Positions 16,710 to 27,300 of a stretch of DNA of 44,837 bases are shown here, in pieces; within the stretch, counting starts at the first letter, position 1, and every line of letters starts with the position of its first letter. Origin of the DNA: an uncultured Candidatus Melainabacteria bacterium. GTDB lineage: Bacteria; Cyanobacteriota; Vampirovibrionia; Gastranaerophilales; Gastranaerophilaceae. A program made the position numbers and the translations under genes. The notes beneath the pieces were generated by a model. That model searched no databases. It saw nothing but the letters and a program-made list of their open reading frames with translations, and had not been told where the DNA came from. The stretch is taken from positions 1-44,837 of the forward strand of contig CAKUZB010000014.1 of NCBI GenBank assembly GCA_934717745.1. Direction: 5' to 3'.

Positions 16710-17532
16710 GATTAAAAGTGATAATGTTCAAATAGGCTCTAGTTATGTTTTGCCAATAGAAAATCCTTATAAAGAGGAGGAGGCAAAACTTAAACGTATG
16801 ATTTCTGCTGCCCAAAAAGAAAAAGAACGTCTTATTCAAGAGGGTGTTAATAAGGCAAAAGAACTTGTTGACGAAGCAAAAGGAATTATTCAACAGGCTC
16901 AGCAAGAGGGTGCAAAAATTGTTGAAACCGCAACAAATGAAGCAAATGCTCAAGCGACTGATATTCGTGAAACTGCTCAAAAAGAAGGGTATGAGGCAGG
17001 TTATAAGCAAGGTTATGATGATGGAACTAACTCTCTTGAAGAAAAGTTTATGGCAATGGAAACTTTTGCTCAGAGTCAATTTGATTTGAAACACAATATT
17101 ATTAAATCTGCTCAATTAGATATTGTTGAGTTGGTTATTGCTATTGCAAGAAAAGTTTGTCAAAAATCTCTGGAAAATGACATCAATGTTTTAAAAGATA
17201 TGACTGTTGAATCGATAAAACAATTGAAAGATAAAGAAAATATTACAATTACTATAAATCCTGAACTTGCAGAAAAAATTTATTCAATTTCAAACGAATT
17301 AAGAGAAGCAATTCCAAAATTGCAAAATATTAAAGTTATTGAAGATGACAATGTTTCTGCTGATGGCACAATTGTTGAAACTTTGCTTTCAAGGGTTGAT
17401 AACAGAGTAAAAATTCAAATAGATCAAATTGCGGAAAAGTTTTTAACAACGCATTATTCTGCATCTCATAGTGAAGAATTAAATGAAGAAGTTATAGATT
17501 CTGAGGACTTATGCGATGACAATGATGTTTAA
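16702..17532 (+). CDS. fliH: Flagellar assembly protein FliH
   Basis: A 276-residue FliH. The preferred start is TTG at 16702, because GAGG stands 9 bases upstream and the protein then opens (M)TRIKSDNVQIG, like other FliH proteins. An ATG at 16681 is the alternative. Residues about 30-120 form a long Lys/Glu/Gln-rich coiled coil that includes the FliH-like small-residue repeat region (GYEAGYKQGYDDG). The C-terminal domain resembles the V-ATPase E subunit fold. FliH binds FliI and holds the export ATPase at the gate. It overlaps fliG by 8 and fliI by 17 bases, so all are co-translated. Confidence 0.9.
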   Translation: MTRIKSDNVQIGSSYVLPIENPYKEEEAKLKRMISAAQKEKERLIQEGVNKAKELVDEAKGIIQQAQQEGAKIVETATNEANAQATDIRETAQKEGYEAGYKQGYDDGTNSLEEKFMAMETFAQSQFDLKHNIIKSAQLDIVELVIAIARKVCQKSLENDINVLKDMTVESIKQLKDKENITITINPELAEKIYSISNELREAIPKLQNIKVIEDDNVSADGTIVETLLSRVDNRVKIQIDQIAEKFLTTHYSASHSEELNEEVIDSEDLCDDNDV

Positions 17533-18832
17533 TAAAGAAAAATTTTTAAATATTATTGATGAAGTACAAACGATAAAAGAAATCGGACGAGTTACTGAAA
17601 TAAAAGGTCTTATCATAGAATCCGATGGCCCGCAATCCAGCATTGGTGATTTATGCTATATTTACAAAAAAGCAAATGAAGAACCTGTATGGGCAGAGGT
17701 TGTTGGTTTTAGAGAGGGGCGAATACTTTTAATGCCTTTGGGGATTATGGAAGGAATTCAACCTGGTGCAATTGTATTGAACACTGGAGAGCCAATGAAA
17801 TTAAAGGTTGGTAATAATCTTTTAGGCAGAGTCCTTGACGGACTTGGTAATCCAATTGACGGACTGGGTGAAATCAATGCAGAGGCTTATGTTTCAACTT
17901 GTGCAAAGCCAATAAATCCTTTGAAGCGTGCAAGAATTGATACTCCATTGTCTTTAGGAATTAGGTCTATAGACGGTTTTATTACTGTCGGTAGAGGACA
18001 AAGGCTTGGTATATTTGCGGGTTCAGGGGTTGGTAAAAGTACAACTCTTTCAATGATGGCAAAAAACACCAACGCAGATATTAATGTGATAGCATTAATT
18101 GGGGAACGTGGTCGTGAGGTTCGAGAGTTTATTGAAAAAAATATGGGACCAGAGGGCATGAAACGTACAGTTGTTGTTGCTGCGACATCTGAACAACCTG
18201 ATTTGGTAAAAATAAAGGCGGCTTTTGTTGCAACATCAATTGCAGAGTATTTTAGAGATAAAGGCAAAGATGTACTGTTTATGCTTGATTCGGTAACTCG
18301 TATTGCTATGGCACAACGTGTTGTGGGGTTGAGTGCAGGTGAACCGCCGGCAATGAAAGGTTATACGCCAAGTGTATTTGCAATTATGCCTCAATTAATG
18401 GAACGTGCAGGTTGTAATGATAAAGGTTCAATTACTGCATTGTATACTGTTTTGGTTGAAGGTGATGACTTTAATGAACCTATTTCCGATACCGCAAGAA
18501 GTATTCTAGACGGTCATATTATGTTATCACGTGATTTGGCTCACCGAAATCATTATCCGGCGGTTGATGTATTACAGTCAATAAGTAGGGTTATGGGTGA
18601 TGTTGTTACTCAAGAACATCTTGATGCTTCAGCAAAAGTGAAAAATTGGCTTGCTGTTTATAAGAAAAACGAAGATTTGATTAATATTGGGGCTTATGTA
18701 AAAGGCTCAAACCCATTATGTGATGAAGCAATACAAAAAATGGATAAAATTAACGAATTTTTATGTCAACGCACAAGCGATAATATTCAATATGATGAAA
18801 CAATTGAAAATCTTATAAAACTTGTGTCTTAG
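17516..18832 (+). CDS. fliI: Flagellum-specific export ATPase FliI
   Basis: A 438-residue F1-beta-like ATPase. It has Walker A GSGVGKST (from residue 169), IALIGERGREVREFIE, Walker B VLFMLDSVTRIAMAQR and SAGEPPAMKGYTPSVFAIMPQLMERAG, which separates export ATPases from F1. The start at 17516 has GAGG 9 bases upstream within fliH. It releases export substrates from chaperones and feeds the flagellar gate. FliJ, its usual stalk partner, is not in the next position; instead the ctp gene converges and overlaps the fliI stop by 4 bases. Confidence 0.96.
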   Translation: MTMMFNKEKFLNIIDEVQTIKEIGRVTEIKGLIIESDGPQSSIGDLCYIYKKANEEPVWAEVVGFREGRILLMPLGIMEGIQPGAIVLNTGEPMKLKVGNNLLGRVLDGLGNPIDGLGEINAEAYVSTCAKPINPLKRARIDTPLSLGIRSIDGFITVGRGQRLGIFAGSGVGKSTTLSMMAKNTNADINVIALIGERGREVREFIEKNMGPEGMKRTVVVAATSEQPDLVKIKAAFVATSIAEYFRDKGKDVLFMLDSVTRIAMAQRVVGLSAGEPPAMKGYTPSVFAIMPQLMERAGCNDKGSITALYTVLVEGDDFNEPISDTARSILDGHIMLSRDLAHRNHYPAVDVLQSISRVMGDVVTQEHLDASAKVKNWLAVYKKNEDLINIGAYVKGSNPLCDEAIQKMDKINEFLCQRTSDNIQYDETIENLIKLVS

Positions 18833-20070
18833 TTGTTTTCAGCCTTTAGAATATCTGTCATCATTTTTTTCGCAATATCAAGTTGAACGTCTTTGTTCTT
18901 CTTTAAATCATCGATTGTCAATTCAATGTTAACATCGGGAGCAATGCCTTTTTTGTTAATATCAGTACCGTTTGGAGTTAAATATTTTGCAATTGTAAGA
19001 TTTAAACCGGTTGCATTTGGCATTGGCATAACTTGTTGCACCATACCTTTTCCGTAAGTTGTTGTACCAACAAGTTTTGCTTTGTGGTAATCTTTCAACG
19101 CTCCTGAAAGAATTTCGCTTGCACTTGCACTTGAGTGGTCAATTAAAACAATAAGCGGTTTATTAACGTTGTAATCTGTTTGTTGAGCGGTTAAATCTTG
19201 TTTAAAACCGTTTCTTCCTACAACACTAACGATTTTACCTTTTGGAATAAATAAATTAGCGATGAATATTGCGTTTGGCAAAAGTCCTCCAGGGTTTCCA
19301 CGCAAATCAAGAATTAAACCGTCTGTTTTGTTTGTTTTTTCAAGTGCCTCAATAAATTCATTTGAGGTTGTTGCACCGATAAAACTTAGGATTTGAATAT
19401 AGCCAATGTTTTTGTCTATCGAACTTTTTACGGTTTTTATTTTAATTTCTTTTCTTTTTATTGTTTTATTGATTTTCTTGTCTTTTCTAAGCAAAGTTAT
19501 TTCAACGGTACTGTTTTCAGGGCCTCTAACAAGTCCTGCAACGTCGGAAACCGTCATTCCGCTAACCTCTTTTTTGTTTACTGCATAAATTATATCGCCC
19601 GATTTTATGCCGGAAGAACTTGCAGGAGTTCCGTCAATAACACTTAAGACAATGATTTTACCTGCGTTTGATAAAATGTTTACACCAATGCCTGTGATTT
19701 TTGAATCAATAGAGGTATTTAATTCTTCAAATTCTTTTTTTGAAAGAAATTTTGTATATGGGTCGTTTAAACTTGCAAGCATTGTGTTAATTGCAACATA
19801 GGCATCTTCTTCTGTCTTAATTTTGCCTTGATAATGCTCTTTCCAACGATACCAATCTTGCTTGTTCATATCTTTGTCATAATAAGTTTTTTTGACTGTT
19901 TTCCAAGTTCTGTCAAAAAGTTTTTGCGATGAGATTTGTTCCGTATTTACGACTGTTTGTACGTTTGTTGGTGTTGATACCATTTTTACGTACATGTCGT
20001 GTATAAGATTATTAAAAAATAATAATGCTGTTATTAAAATAAAAGCGATTATAAAATGTTTCTTGTTCAT
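18829..20070 (-). CDS. Carboxy-terminal processing protease (S41 family)
   Basis: A 413-residue CtpA/Prc-like serine protease. An N-terminal membrane helix (FIIAFILITALLFF) targets it to the periplasmic side. It is followed by the Ctp N-terminal region (DPYTKFLSKKEFEEL), a PDZ domain (GIKSGDIIYAVNKKEVSGM) and the peptidase domain (DLRGNPGGLLPNAI, then SSASASEILSGAL and TTYGKG), where Ser and Lys form the catalytic dyad. It trims C-termini of envelope proteins. The ATG at 20070 is chosen because the signal helix follows directly; a GTG at 20085 is possible. Its end overlaps fliI convergently. Confidence 0.93.
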   Translation of the reverse strand: MNKKHFIIAFILITALLFFNNLIHDMYVKMVSTPTNVQTVVNTEQISSQKLFDRTWKTVKKTYYDKDMNKQDWYRWKEHYQGKIKTEEDAYVAINTMLASLNDPYTKFLSKKEFEELNTSIDSKITGIGVNILSNAGKIIVLSVIDGTPASSSGIKSGDIIYAVNKKEVSGMTVSDVAGLVRGPENSTVEITLLRKDKKINKTIKRKEIKIKTVKSSIDKNIGYIQILSFIGATTSNEFIEALEKTNKTDGLILDLRGNPGGLLPNAIFIANLFIPKGKIVSVVGRNGFKQDLTAQQTDYNVNKPLIVLIDHSSASASEILSGALKDYHKAKLVGTTTYGKGMVQQVMPMPNATGLNLTIAKYLTPNGTDINKKGIAPDVNIELTIDDLKKNKDVQLDIAKKMMTDILKAENN

Positions 20071-20156
20071 AGCATTATTTAACACCAAGTGATATATTTT
20101 ATCAATAGGTAATATAGTTATTAAGAGAGTTTATAAGTAGTTTTTTTATCTAAAAA

Positions 20157-20852
20157 TTAAAGTCTTTCAAAACCGGGTGATGTTTGTGGCAAGTTTTGAT
20201 AGCCTTTGTTTGCATAAACAGTTTTCTTAATATATTTGTTTGTGTAACCACCTTTTTTGAAAAGTTGTTTAAGAGTGTTTTCTCTTTGTAATAATGGGTG
20301 TTGGCGGTCGTTTTGTTCAGGATAAATTTCTAACATTTCTGTCCAAACTGCCGCTTCCATAGTCCAAGCATAAGTTTCTTCTGCAAGAGAATTAAATTCA
20401 TCTTGATGTAATGCTTCGTGTGCCAACAATGCCGCTAAAGCAGCAGGCGGTGCGTCTGCGTGTTTTGGATTTATGTAAATATATAAAATGTTTTTCTTTT
20501 TCCAGCCTAACGCATCAAAGTTTCGGTAGTCCTCTTTGATTACACTAAGGTCTTTGAATTGAACTTTGATAGGTTTTTCTGTCAAGTTGTATCCCATAAT
20601 TGCACGTCTTGAAAAATCTGCGTTGGTATTTTTCATCATATCTAATGCAACAAGTATTACTTCATCATTGCTAATTTTTTTGTATTCTTTTTTTAGTTGT
20701 TCAAGATAAATAGCATCATATTTTGGCGGATAATTTGACAAAGGTTGTTGTTGGTTTACGTCTTCTTTTTTTCCAAAAACTCCCGCAGATGATATTTGCG
20801 GAAAACTGATTAATAATGCTAATGCTATAAATATAATCTTTTTAAACTTCAT
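20157..20852 (-). CDS. Secreted putative zinc metalloprotease (HEALH motif)
   Basis: A 231-residue protein with a clear signal peptide (KKIIFIALALLISFPQISSA, cleavage before Gly-Val). Residues 145-149 are HEALH in the context LAALLAHEALHQDEFNSLAEETYAW. This gives the HExxH zincin motif and nearby Glu residues for the third ligand. Such short secreted zincins are widespread and poorly described. It lies 86 bases before the ctp gene on the same strand, so the two may share a message and act together on envelope proteins, which is inference. Peptidase activity is not proven by the motif alone. Confidence 0.65.
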   Translation of the reverse strand: MKFKKIIFIALALLISFPQISSAGVFGKKEDVNQQQPLSNYPPKYDAIYLEQLKKEYKKISNDEVILVALDMMKNTNADFSRRAIMGYNLTEKPIKVQFKDLSVIKEDYRNFDALGWKKKNILYIYINPKHADAPPAALAALLAHEALHQDEFNSLAEETYAWTMEAAVWTEMLEIYPEQNDRQHPLLQRENTLKQLFKKGGYTNKYIKKTVYANKGYQNLPQTSPGFERL

Positions 20853-20971
20853 ACTGTCCTCACAAAAATGATAATACTATTATTATAATGGTTTTGTAAA
20901 TAATTTCAAATATTTTATGTGTAAAATTTTTATGTTTGTAGTACGATAAAAGTGTATGGAGGACACGAAAA

Positions 20972-21193
20972 ATGATAATGGACGGTTTAATTATTACTGT
21001 TGTTGGCATGGGAACAGTTTTCGCTTTCTTAACTTTGTTGGTTTTTGCTATGCAATTATCAGCAAAAATTGTAGAAATGTTGAATAAAATTATGCCAGAA
21101 GAAGTTACGGCTCCGGTTGCAGTACCATCTCGTAACAAAGCAACAGACGATGATGTTGCAGTAGCAATTGCTGTAGCAAAAATGAACATGTAA
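20972..21193 (+). CDS. oadG: Oxaloacetate decarboxylase gamma subunit (OadG-like)
   Basis: A 73-residue protein with one membrane helix (LIITVVGMGTVFAFLTLLVF), then an Ala/Pro-containing linker and a short hydrophilic C-terminus (DDDVAVAIAVAKMNM) typical of OadG/MmdD subunits. The start has GGAGG about 10 bases upstream. The gamma subunit holds the alpha and beta subunits of sodium-pumping decarboxylases together and often binds zinc. It is followed 34 bases later by the alpha subunit gene, giving the order gamma-alpha-beta. Confidence 0.88.
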   Translation: MIMDGLIITVVGMGTVFAFLTLLVFAMQLSAKIVEMLNKIMPEEVTAPVAVPSRNKATDDDVAVAIAVAKMNM

Positions 21194-21227
21194 TTAACAA
21201 TTAATTGAAATAGAGGAATATGAAAAA

Positions 21228-23024
21228 ATGTCAAAAAAATTAATCAAAGTAATGGACACATCTTTTAGAGATGGCTTTCAATCCGTTTTTGGTGCGAGAG
21301 TTTTGGTAGATGATTTTTTACCGGCTTTAAAATCTGCTGTTGATGCAGGTATTAAGCATTTTGAAGTTGCAGGCGGTGCAAGATTTCAAGCCCCAATTTT
21401 CTTCTGCAATGAAAACGCATTTGATATGATGGACAAGGTTCGTGAAACTGTTGGACCAGATATTAAATTACAATCTTTGGCTCGTGGTGTTAACGTTGTA
21501 GGTTTGAATTCACAACCAAGAGATGTAATCGATTTACATGCAAAAATGTTTGCTAAACATGGTGTTAATGTAATCAGAAACTTTGACGCATTAAATGATG
21601 TAAATAACTTAATTGATTCTGCAAACAGCATTAAAAAACATGGTTTGCAACACGAAGTTACAATCACAATGATGGAACTTCCTTATGGTTGTGAAGGTGC
21701 TCATGACGTAGAATTTTATGTTCAAGTATTGAGAAATATTTTAGATGCAGGTATTCCATTTGATTCATTAGCATTTAAAGATGCTTCAGGTACTTCTCAC
21801 CCAAGAAAAGTATATGAAACAGTTAAAAGAGTTCGTGAAATCTTAGGTTCAGATGCTCATATTCGTTTCCACTCTCACGAAACTGCCGGTACTGGTTTGG
21901 CTTGCTACTTAGCAGCATTAGACGGTGGTGCTGATGGTATCGACTTATCAATGAAACCTGTTTCAGGCGGTACTGCTCAACCTGATATTATTTCTATGTG
22001 GCACGCTTTAAGAGGAACTGAATATGATTTAGGTTTAGATATTAAGAAAATTATGGAAACAGAGGAAATTTTCAAAGAATGTATGAAAGATTACACTGTT
22101 TCACCTGTTTCGTTAGCGGTTAATCCTATGTTAATTCAAGCACCTTTACCAGGTGGTGCAACTGCAACAACAATTGACCAATTAAAAGATATGGGTATGT
22201 TAGATAAATTCCCTAAATTAATTGAAAATATGAAAGAAGTAGTATCAAGAGGCGGTTTTGCAACTTCTGTAACTCCGGTTTCTCAATTCTATGCTCAACA
22301 ATCTTTCTTAAATGCAATTACTGAACATCCTTGGGAAAAAGCAAACCCTGGTTATGCAAAAATGTTGTTAGGTTACTTCGGAAAAACTCCTTGTGAACCT
22401 GATCCAGAATTAGTTAAATGGGCAGAAGAAAAAACAGGTTTGCAACCAACAACAGAAAAAGTTGTTGATTTGAACGACAAAGACCCTGAAAAAGGTTTGA
22501 AAGCCGCAGAAGAAAGATTAAAAGCCGCAGGTTTGCCTGTAACTGATGAAAACTTATTTATTGCTGCTGCTTGTAAAGACGGAAACGCTGACAAAGGTAT
22601 TGACTTCTTGTTAGGTAAAGGTACTGTATCAGTTCACAAAGGTCAAACTTCTGCTAATAATTACAAAAACGGTGCAACTGTTACTGTTAACGGAAAAGAT
22701 TATGCAGTTAAAATTGACGGAAATAAAGCAGTTGTTAACGGTAAATCTTATGATGTTTCAATCGTTGAAGGTATGAAGGAGGTTGCCTCTAAACCTGCTG
22801 GAAACGGTGAAGGTACAGAAGTTAAAGCCCCTGTTCCCGGTGCAATTTTAAAAGTAGTTGCAAGAGATGGAGATGAAGTTGCTGAAGGCGATGTTCTTAT
22901 CTTGATGGAAGCAATGAAAATGGAAACAGAAATTAAAGCACCTTGTGCGGGTAAAGTAAGTTCAGTAAGAGTAGACGTAGGTGCAACAGTTATGCCTGGC
23001 GACATACTTGTAACTTTGAATTAA
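21228..23024 (+). CDS. oadA: Oxaloacetate decarboxylase alpha subunit (biotin-containing carboxyltransferase)
   Basis: A 598-residue protein. It has a carboxyltransferase barrel with the metal and substrate segments DTSFRDGFQS, FKDASGTSH (the Lys that is normally carbamylated) and HSHETAGTG. A conserved PYC/OadA domain follows, and then a biotinyl domain whose EAMKMET motif places biotin on K564. It moves the carboxyl group from oxaloacetate to biotin; the beta subunit then decarboxylates it and pumps Na+. The linker contains two similar short segments (VTVNGKDYAV, AVVNGKSYDV). Pyruvate carboxylase subunit B shares this domain order, but the adjacent oadG and oadB favour the Na+ pump. Confidence 0.93.
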   Translation: MSKKLIKVMDTSFRDGFQSVFGARVLVDDFLPALKSAVDAGIKHFEVAGGARFQAPIFFCNENAFDMMDKVRETVGPDIKLQSLARGVNVVGLNSQPRDVIDLHAKMFAKHGVNVIRNFDALNDVNNLIDSANSIKKHGLQHEVTITMMELPYGCEGAHDVEFYVQVLRNILDAGIPFDSLAFKDASGTSHPRKVYETVKRVREILGSDAHIRFHSHETAGTGLACYLAALDGGADGIDLSMKPVSGGTAQPDIISMWHALRGTEYDLGLDIKKIMETEEIFKECMKDYTVSPVSLAVNPMLIQAPLPGGATATTIDQLKDMGMLDKFPKLIENMKEVVSRGGFATSVTPVSQFYAQQSFLNAITEHPWEKANPGYAKMLLGYFGKTPCEPDPELVKWAEEKTGLQPTTEKVVDLNDKDPEKGLKAAEERLKAAGLPVTDENLFIAAACKDGNADKGIDFLLGKGTVSVHKGQTSANNYKNGATVTVNGKDYAVKIDGNKAVVNGKSYDVSIVEGMKEVASKPAGNGEGTEVKAPVPGAILKVVARDGDEVAEGDVLILMEAMKMETEIKAPCAGKVSSVRVDVGATVMPGDILVTLN

Positions 23025-23039
23025 TAAGGAGTAGGAAGT

Positions 23040-24227
23040 ATGCAATTATTAGAATCTTTAAAAAGTTTAAATGATATTACAGGCTACGCAAATATGGTTA
23101 AAGAGCCGTTAACAGGTGTTAATGGAGTTGAAAACTTCTTACACATGTACGGTACAATAATAATGTTCTTCGTTTGCTTGTTGTTATTATATTTGGCAAT
23201 CAAGAAGAATTACGAACCATTGCTATTATTACCAATTGGTTTCGGTGGTATTCTTGCTAATATTCCGGTTGCAGGGATTGCAGAACCTGGTGGATTTTTA
23301 TACACTGTATACCACGTAGGTATTGATGGTGGCTTATTCCCACTATTCATATTTATGGGTGTTGGTGCAATGACTGACTTCGGTCCGTTGTTGGCAAATC
23401 CAAAAACAGCATTACTGGGTGGTGCTGCTCAATTTGGTATTTTTGGTGCATTGTTAGGTGCATTGTTATTGGCAAAATATGCAGGATTTGATTTTGGTTT
23501 ACAAGAAGCCGCTTCAATCGGTATTATCGGTGGTGCTGACGGCCCGACTTCAATCTTCGTAACTTCAAGATTAGCACCGGATTTATTGGGTGCAATTGCT
23601 GTTGCTGCATATTCATATATGGCGTTAGTTCCAATTATTCAACCTCCAATTATGAAAGCATTGACTACAGAGGCTGAAAGAAAAATCGAAATGGTTCAAA
23701 TGCGTCATGTTTCAAAACGTGAAAAAATCTTGTTCCCAATTGTGGTATTAGGTTTATGTATTATTTTCTTACCTGATGCAACTCCATTGTTAGGTGCGTT
23801 GACATTTGGTAATTTGGTAATGCAATGTGGCGTTACAGAACGTTTATCAAAAACTTTGCAAAATGAATTTATTAATATCGTAACAATTTTGTTAGGTTTA
23901 TCGGTAGGTTCAAAATTGTCTGCGGATAAATTTTTAACACTTGAAACTTTGGGTATTTTATTCTTAGGTTTATGTGCATTTTCGATTGCAACAGCATCAG
24001 GTGTATTATTTGCAAAAATAATGAATTTATTTTCAAAGAAAAAAATCAATCCACTTATTGGTGCGGCAGGTGTATCAGCCGTTCCAATGGCTGCTCGTGT
24101 AGTTAACAAAGTTGGTTTGGAAGCAAACCCTCAAAACTTCCTGTTAATGCACGCAATGGGTCCTAACGTTGCAGGTGTAATTGGTTCAGCAGTTGCTGCC
24201 GGTATCTTACTTGCATTGTGCGGTTAG
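23040..24227 (+). CDS. oadB: Oxaloacetate decarboxylase beta subunit (Na+ pump)
   Basis: A 395-residue integral membrane protein with about ten hydrophobic helices. It carries the family signatures GIIGGADGPTSIFVTS, with the Asp used for Na+ coupling, and the repeated GGILANIPVAGIAEPGG region. It decarboxylates carboxybiotin on the alpha subunit and exports Na+. The gene is 15 bases after oadA with GGAG upstream, and a terminator follows. The complex would let a fermenting cell draw ion-motive force from oxaloacetate, and the resulting Na+ gradient could power transport or the flagellar motor, which is inference. Related methylmalonyl- and glutaconyl-CoA decarboxylases use similar beta subunits. 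Confidence 0.94.
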   Translation: MQLLESLKSLNDITGYANMVKEPLTGVNGVENFLHMYGTIIMFFVCLLLLYLAIKKNYEPLLLLPIGFGGILANIPVAGIAEPGGFLYTVYHVGIDGGLFPLFIFMGVGAMTDFGPLLANPKTALLGGAAQFGIFGALLGALLLAKYAGFDFGLQEAASIGIIGGADGPTSIFVTSRLAPDLLGAIAVAAYSYMALVPIIQPPIMKALTTEAERKIEMVQMRHVSKREKILFPIVVLGLCIIFLPDATPLLGALTFGNLVMQCGVTERLSKTLQNEFINIVTILLGLSVGSKLSADKFLTLETLGILFLGLCAFSIATASGVLFAKIMNLFSKKKINPLIGAAGVSAVPMAARVVNKVGLEANPQNFLLMHAMGPNVAGVIGSAVAAGILLALCG

Positions 24228-24258
24228 AAATTGATATAAATTTAAATTTCTTTATAAA

Positions 24259-24290
24259 CAAAAAGTCCGACAGAAATGTCGGATTTTTGT
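24259..24290 (+). terminator. oad operon terminator
   Basis: TCCGACA and TGTCGGA pair around GAAA, extended by A/T pairs, with a run of T residues. It is 31 bases after oadB. Confidence 0.88.
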
Positions 24291-24330
24291 TTTACATTTT
24301 TTAATACCGTAAAAACATGTCAGTATTACA

Positions 24331-24339
24331 TGATATACT
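24331..24339 (+). promoter_or_regulatory. Extended -10 promoter of dnaE, giving a leaderless mRNA
   Basis: TGATATACT matches the extended -10 form TGn-TATAAT with one change. Its hexamer ends 6 bases before the dnaE ATG, so transcription should start at or within a base of the ATG. No ribosome binding site is present. Confidence 0.55.
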
Positions 24340-24345
24340 TGTAAT

Positions 24346-27300
24346 ATGACTAGACCGTATGTACCATTACACTTGCACACAGAGTATTCTTTACTGGACG
24401 GAGCAATTCGTATTAACAAGTTGTGCAAATTTGCAGTAGAAAAAGGTTTTCCTGCTGTTGCAATTACCGACCATGGGGTGATGTACGGTGATATGGAACT
24501 TTATGAAACTGCTGTTAATTTAAAAGATGCAACTTTAAAACCTCTTTTGGGTTGTGAATTTTATGTGCATAATGGTGATATTACTGAACGTGATAAAATG
24601 AACAATCCTTGTTATCACTTAGTTTTGATTGCAAAGAATAAAATTGGTTATCAAAATATTATTCGTTTAACATCTGTTGCGTGGTGCAAAGGTCGTTATG
24701 TTCACCCTCGTATTAGTTGGGAATTATTGCAAGAACATCATGAAGGTTTAATTTGTCTTTCGGCTTGTTTAGGGGGCGAAGTTTTACAAAATATTTTGAA
24801 ACATGAACCTGAAAAAGCAAGAGAAGTTGCAAGAAGATATAAAGACTTGTTTGGAGAAGATTATTATATAGAACTTCAAGACCATGGTTTGGAAGATCAA
24901 AAGAAAACAAATCCAGAGTTGATTTCCATTGCAAAAGAATTAGATATTGAGATGGTTATTACAAACGACTCTCACTACTTAAACAAAGAAGACGCAGATA
25001 TGCACGATACTTTGTTGTGTATGCAAACAAATTCTGATAAAGATGATCCTAACAGATTTCATTTTCCAAATAATGAGTTTTACGTAAAAACTGTTGAGGA
25101 GTTACGAGAAGCCTTTTCTTGGTTAGACGAGGAAACTTTTAACAGATGTATTGATAATACGGTAAAAATTGCAGAAAAATGTAATGTTGTTATCAACAAA
25201 ACAAAAGATTTGCCTGCATATGAAGTGCCAAAAGGTTATACAACTGAAACATATTTGAATTACTTAGTATATCAAGGTTTGAAAAAAAGATATGGTGAAG
25301 TTACAGACGAGTTAAGAGAACGTGCTGATTATGAACTTGATGTAATTGATTCTATGGGATTTGCAGCATATTTCTTGATTACTTGGGACTTTATTCATTA
25401 TGCTAAAACTCATGGGATTCCGGTAGGGCCGGGTCGTGGTTCTGCTGCGGGTTCTGTTGTTGCGTATGCTTTAGAAATTACTGATTTAGACCCAATTAAG
25501 CATAAACTTTTATTTGAAAGATTTTTGAATCCGGAACGTTTTACAATGCCCGATATTGATATAGACTTTTGTATTGAACGTCGTGGAGAAGTTATCGATT
25601 ATGTAACTCAAAAATATGGTGAAGATAAGGTTTGCCAAATTATTACTTTTGGTACTTATGCCGCAAAAGCCGCATTCAAAGGTGTTGCAAGATTATTCAA
25701 AGTTCCGTTTTCAGAAAGTAATAGACTTGCTTCATTAATTGACCCTGCTATTGAGTTTGCTCAATCTGTTAATGACAAAGCAAAAACATTAACTGATGCA
25801 ATGAAATATGATGGTTCTGAATTAAAAACTCTTTATGATAATGATGAACAAATTGTTGTTGATCCGATTGAGGGTAAAACGGTAGGTTTAAAGAAAATTA
25901 TTGATTTAGCAATCGGAATTGAGGGGATTAAAAATAATACAGGTACTCACGCAGCAGGGGTTATTATTGCACCAAAACCGTTAGACCAAATTCTTCCGGT
26001 TCAACCGTCGAAAGATGGTATTGTTCAAACAGGCTATCCTCCTCATGCTGTTACCGAGTTTTTAAGCCTTTTAAAAATGGACTTTTTGGGACTTCGAAAC
26101 TTAACAACGATATACAAAACTCTTGAGGTAATAAAAAAACGTCAAGGAATTGACGTAGACATTAATAACATTCCATTAGATGATAGACCTGTTTATGAAA
26201 TGTTGATGAAAGGTGATACTGACGGTATTTTTCAACTTGAATCTGCCGGCATGAAAAACCTTGTAAAACGATTAAGACCGGATACTTTTGAAGATATGGG
26301 TGCGTTGGTTGCTCTATTCCGCCCTGGTCCTTTGAACTCTGGCATGGTTGATGAGTTTGTAGATAGAAAACATGGTCGTGTGCAGGTTACATATCCTCAC
26401 CCGCTTCTTGAACCGGTGTTGAAAGATACTTATGGCACAATTGTATATCAAGAACAAATTATGCAAGTGTTCCAAACGTTGGCAGATTATTCATTAGGTC
26501 AAGCCGATATGGTAAGACGTATGATGGGTAAGAAAAAAGTCGATGAAATGCAAAAGCAAAAAGGTGTGTTTATCGAAAAATCTGCTCAACACGGAATGTC
26601 TGAAAAAGATGCAATCGATTTATTTGAAAAAATCGAAGCATTTGCTTCGTACTGTTTTAACCGAAGCCACTCTGCTGCTTATGCTTTTGTTGCTTACCAA
26701 ACAGCGTATTTGAAATGTCATTATACTGTAGAATATATGTCTTGCTTGCTTTCAAGTGTTTCAAACGATCAAGAAAAAACTCAGTTGTACATTGAGGAAT
26801 GTAATAAAAAAGGCATTAAAGTTTTACCGCCGGATATTAATAAATCTTTTGCCGAATTTGCCCCGGACGGAAACGATATTCGTTTCGGATTGGCTTCAAT
26901 CAAGCAAGTTGGTGAAGTTGTCGTAGAGATGATTATAAAGGAAAGAGAAGAAAACGGCGAATTTAAATCTATTTACGATTTTTGTAAGAGAATTGACCCT
27001 AAGGCCACAAATAAACGTGTTTTAGAGGGGTTAATCAAGGCTGGTGCTTTTTCTAATCTGGAAAAAAGCCGTAAACAATTATTAGATAATCTTGAATATA
27101 TTGTAAATACTGCAAATAAAGAGGCAAAAGCAAAGGAACTGGGTCAAACAAGTTTGTTTGCAGGATTGGAAAATAATGAGGATTTTGCGGGGACTCAATT
27201 CCACCTTGCGGGGTCTGAAGAAGAATTTTCAAACAAAGAACTTCAAAGTTTTGAAAAAGAATTTTTAGGTTTTTATGTATCTTCTCATCCATTGTCATCT

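Noticed and set aside
20860..21234. 124-residue minus-strand frame overlapping oadG
   Set aside because: It is the antisense shadow of oadG, whose membrane helix, start signals and neighbours are clear.
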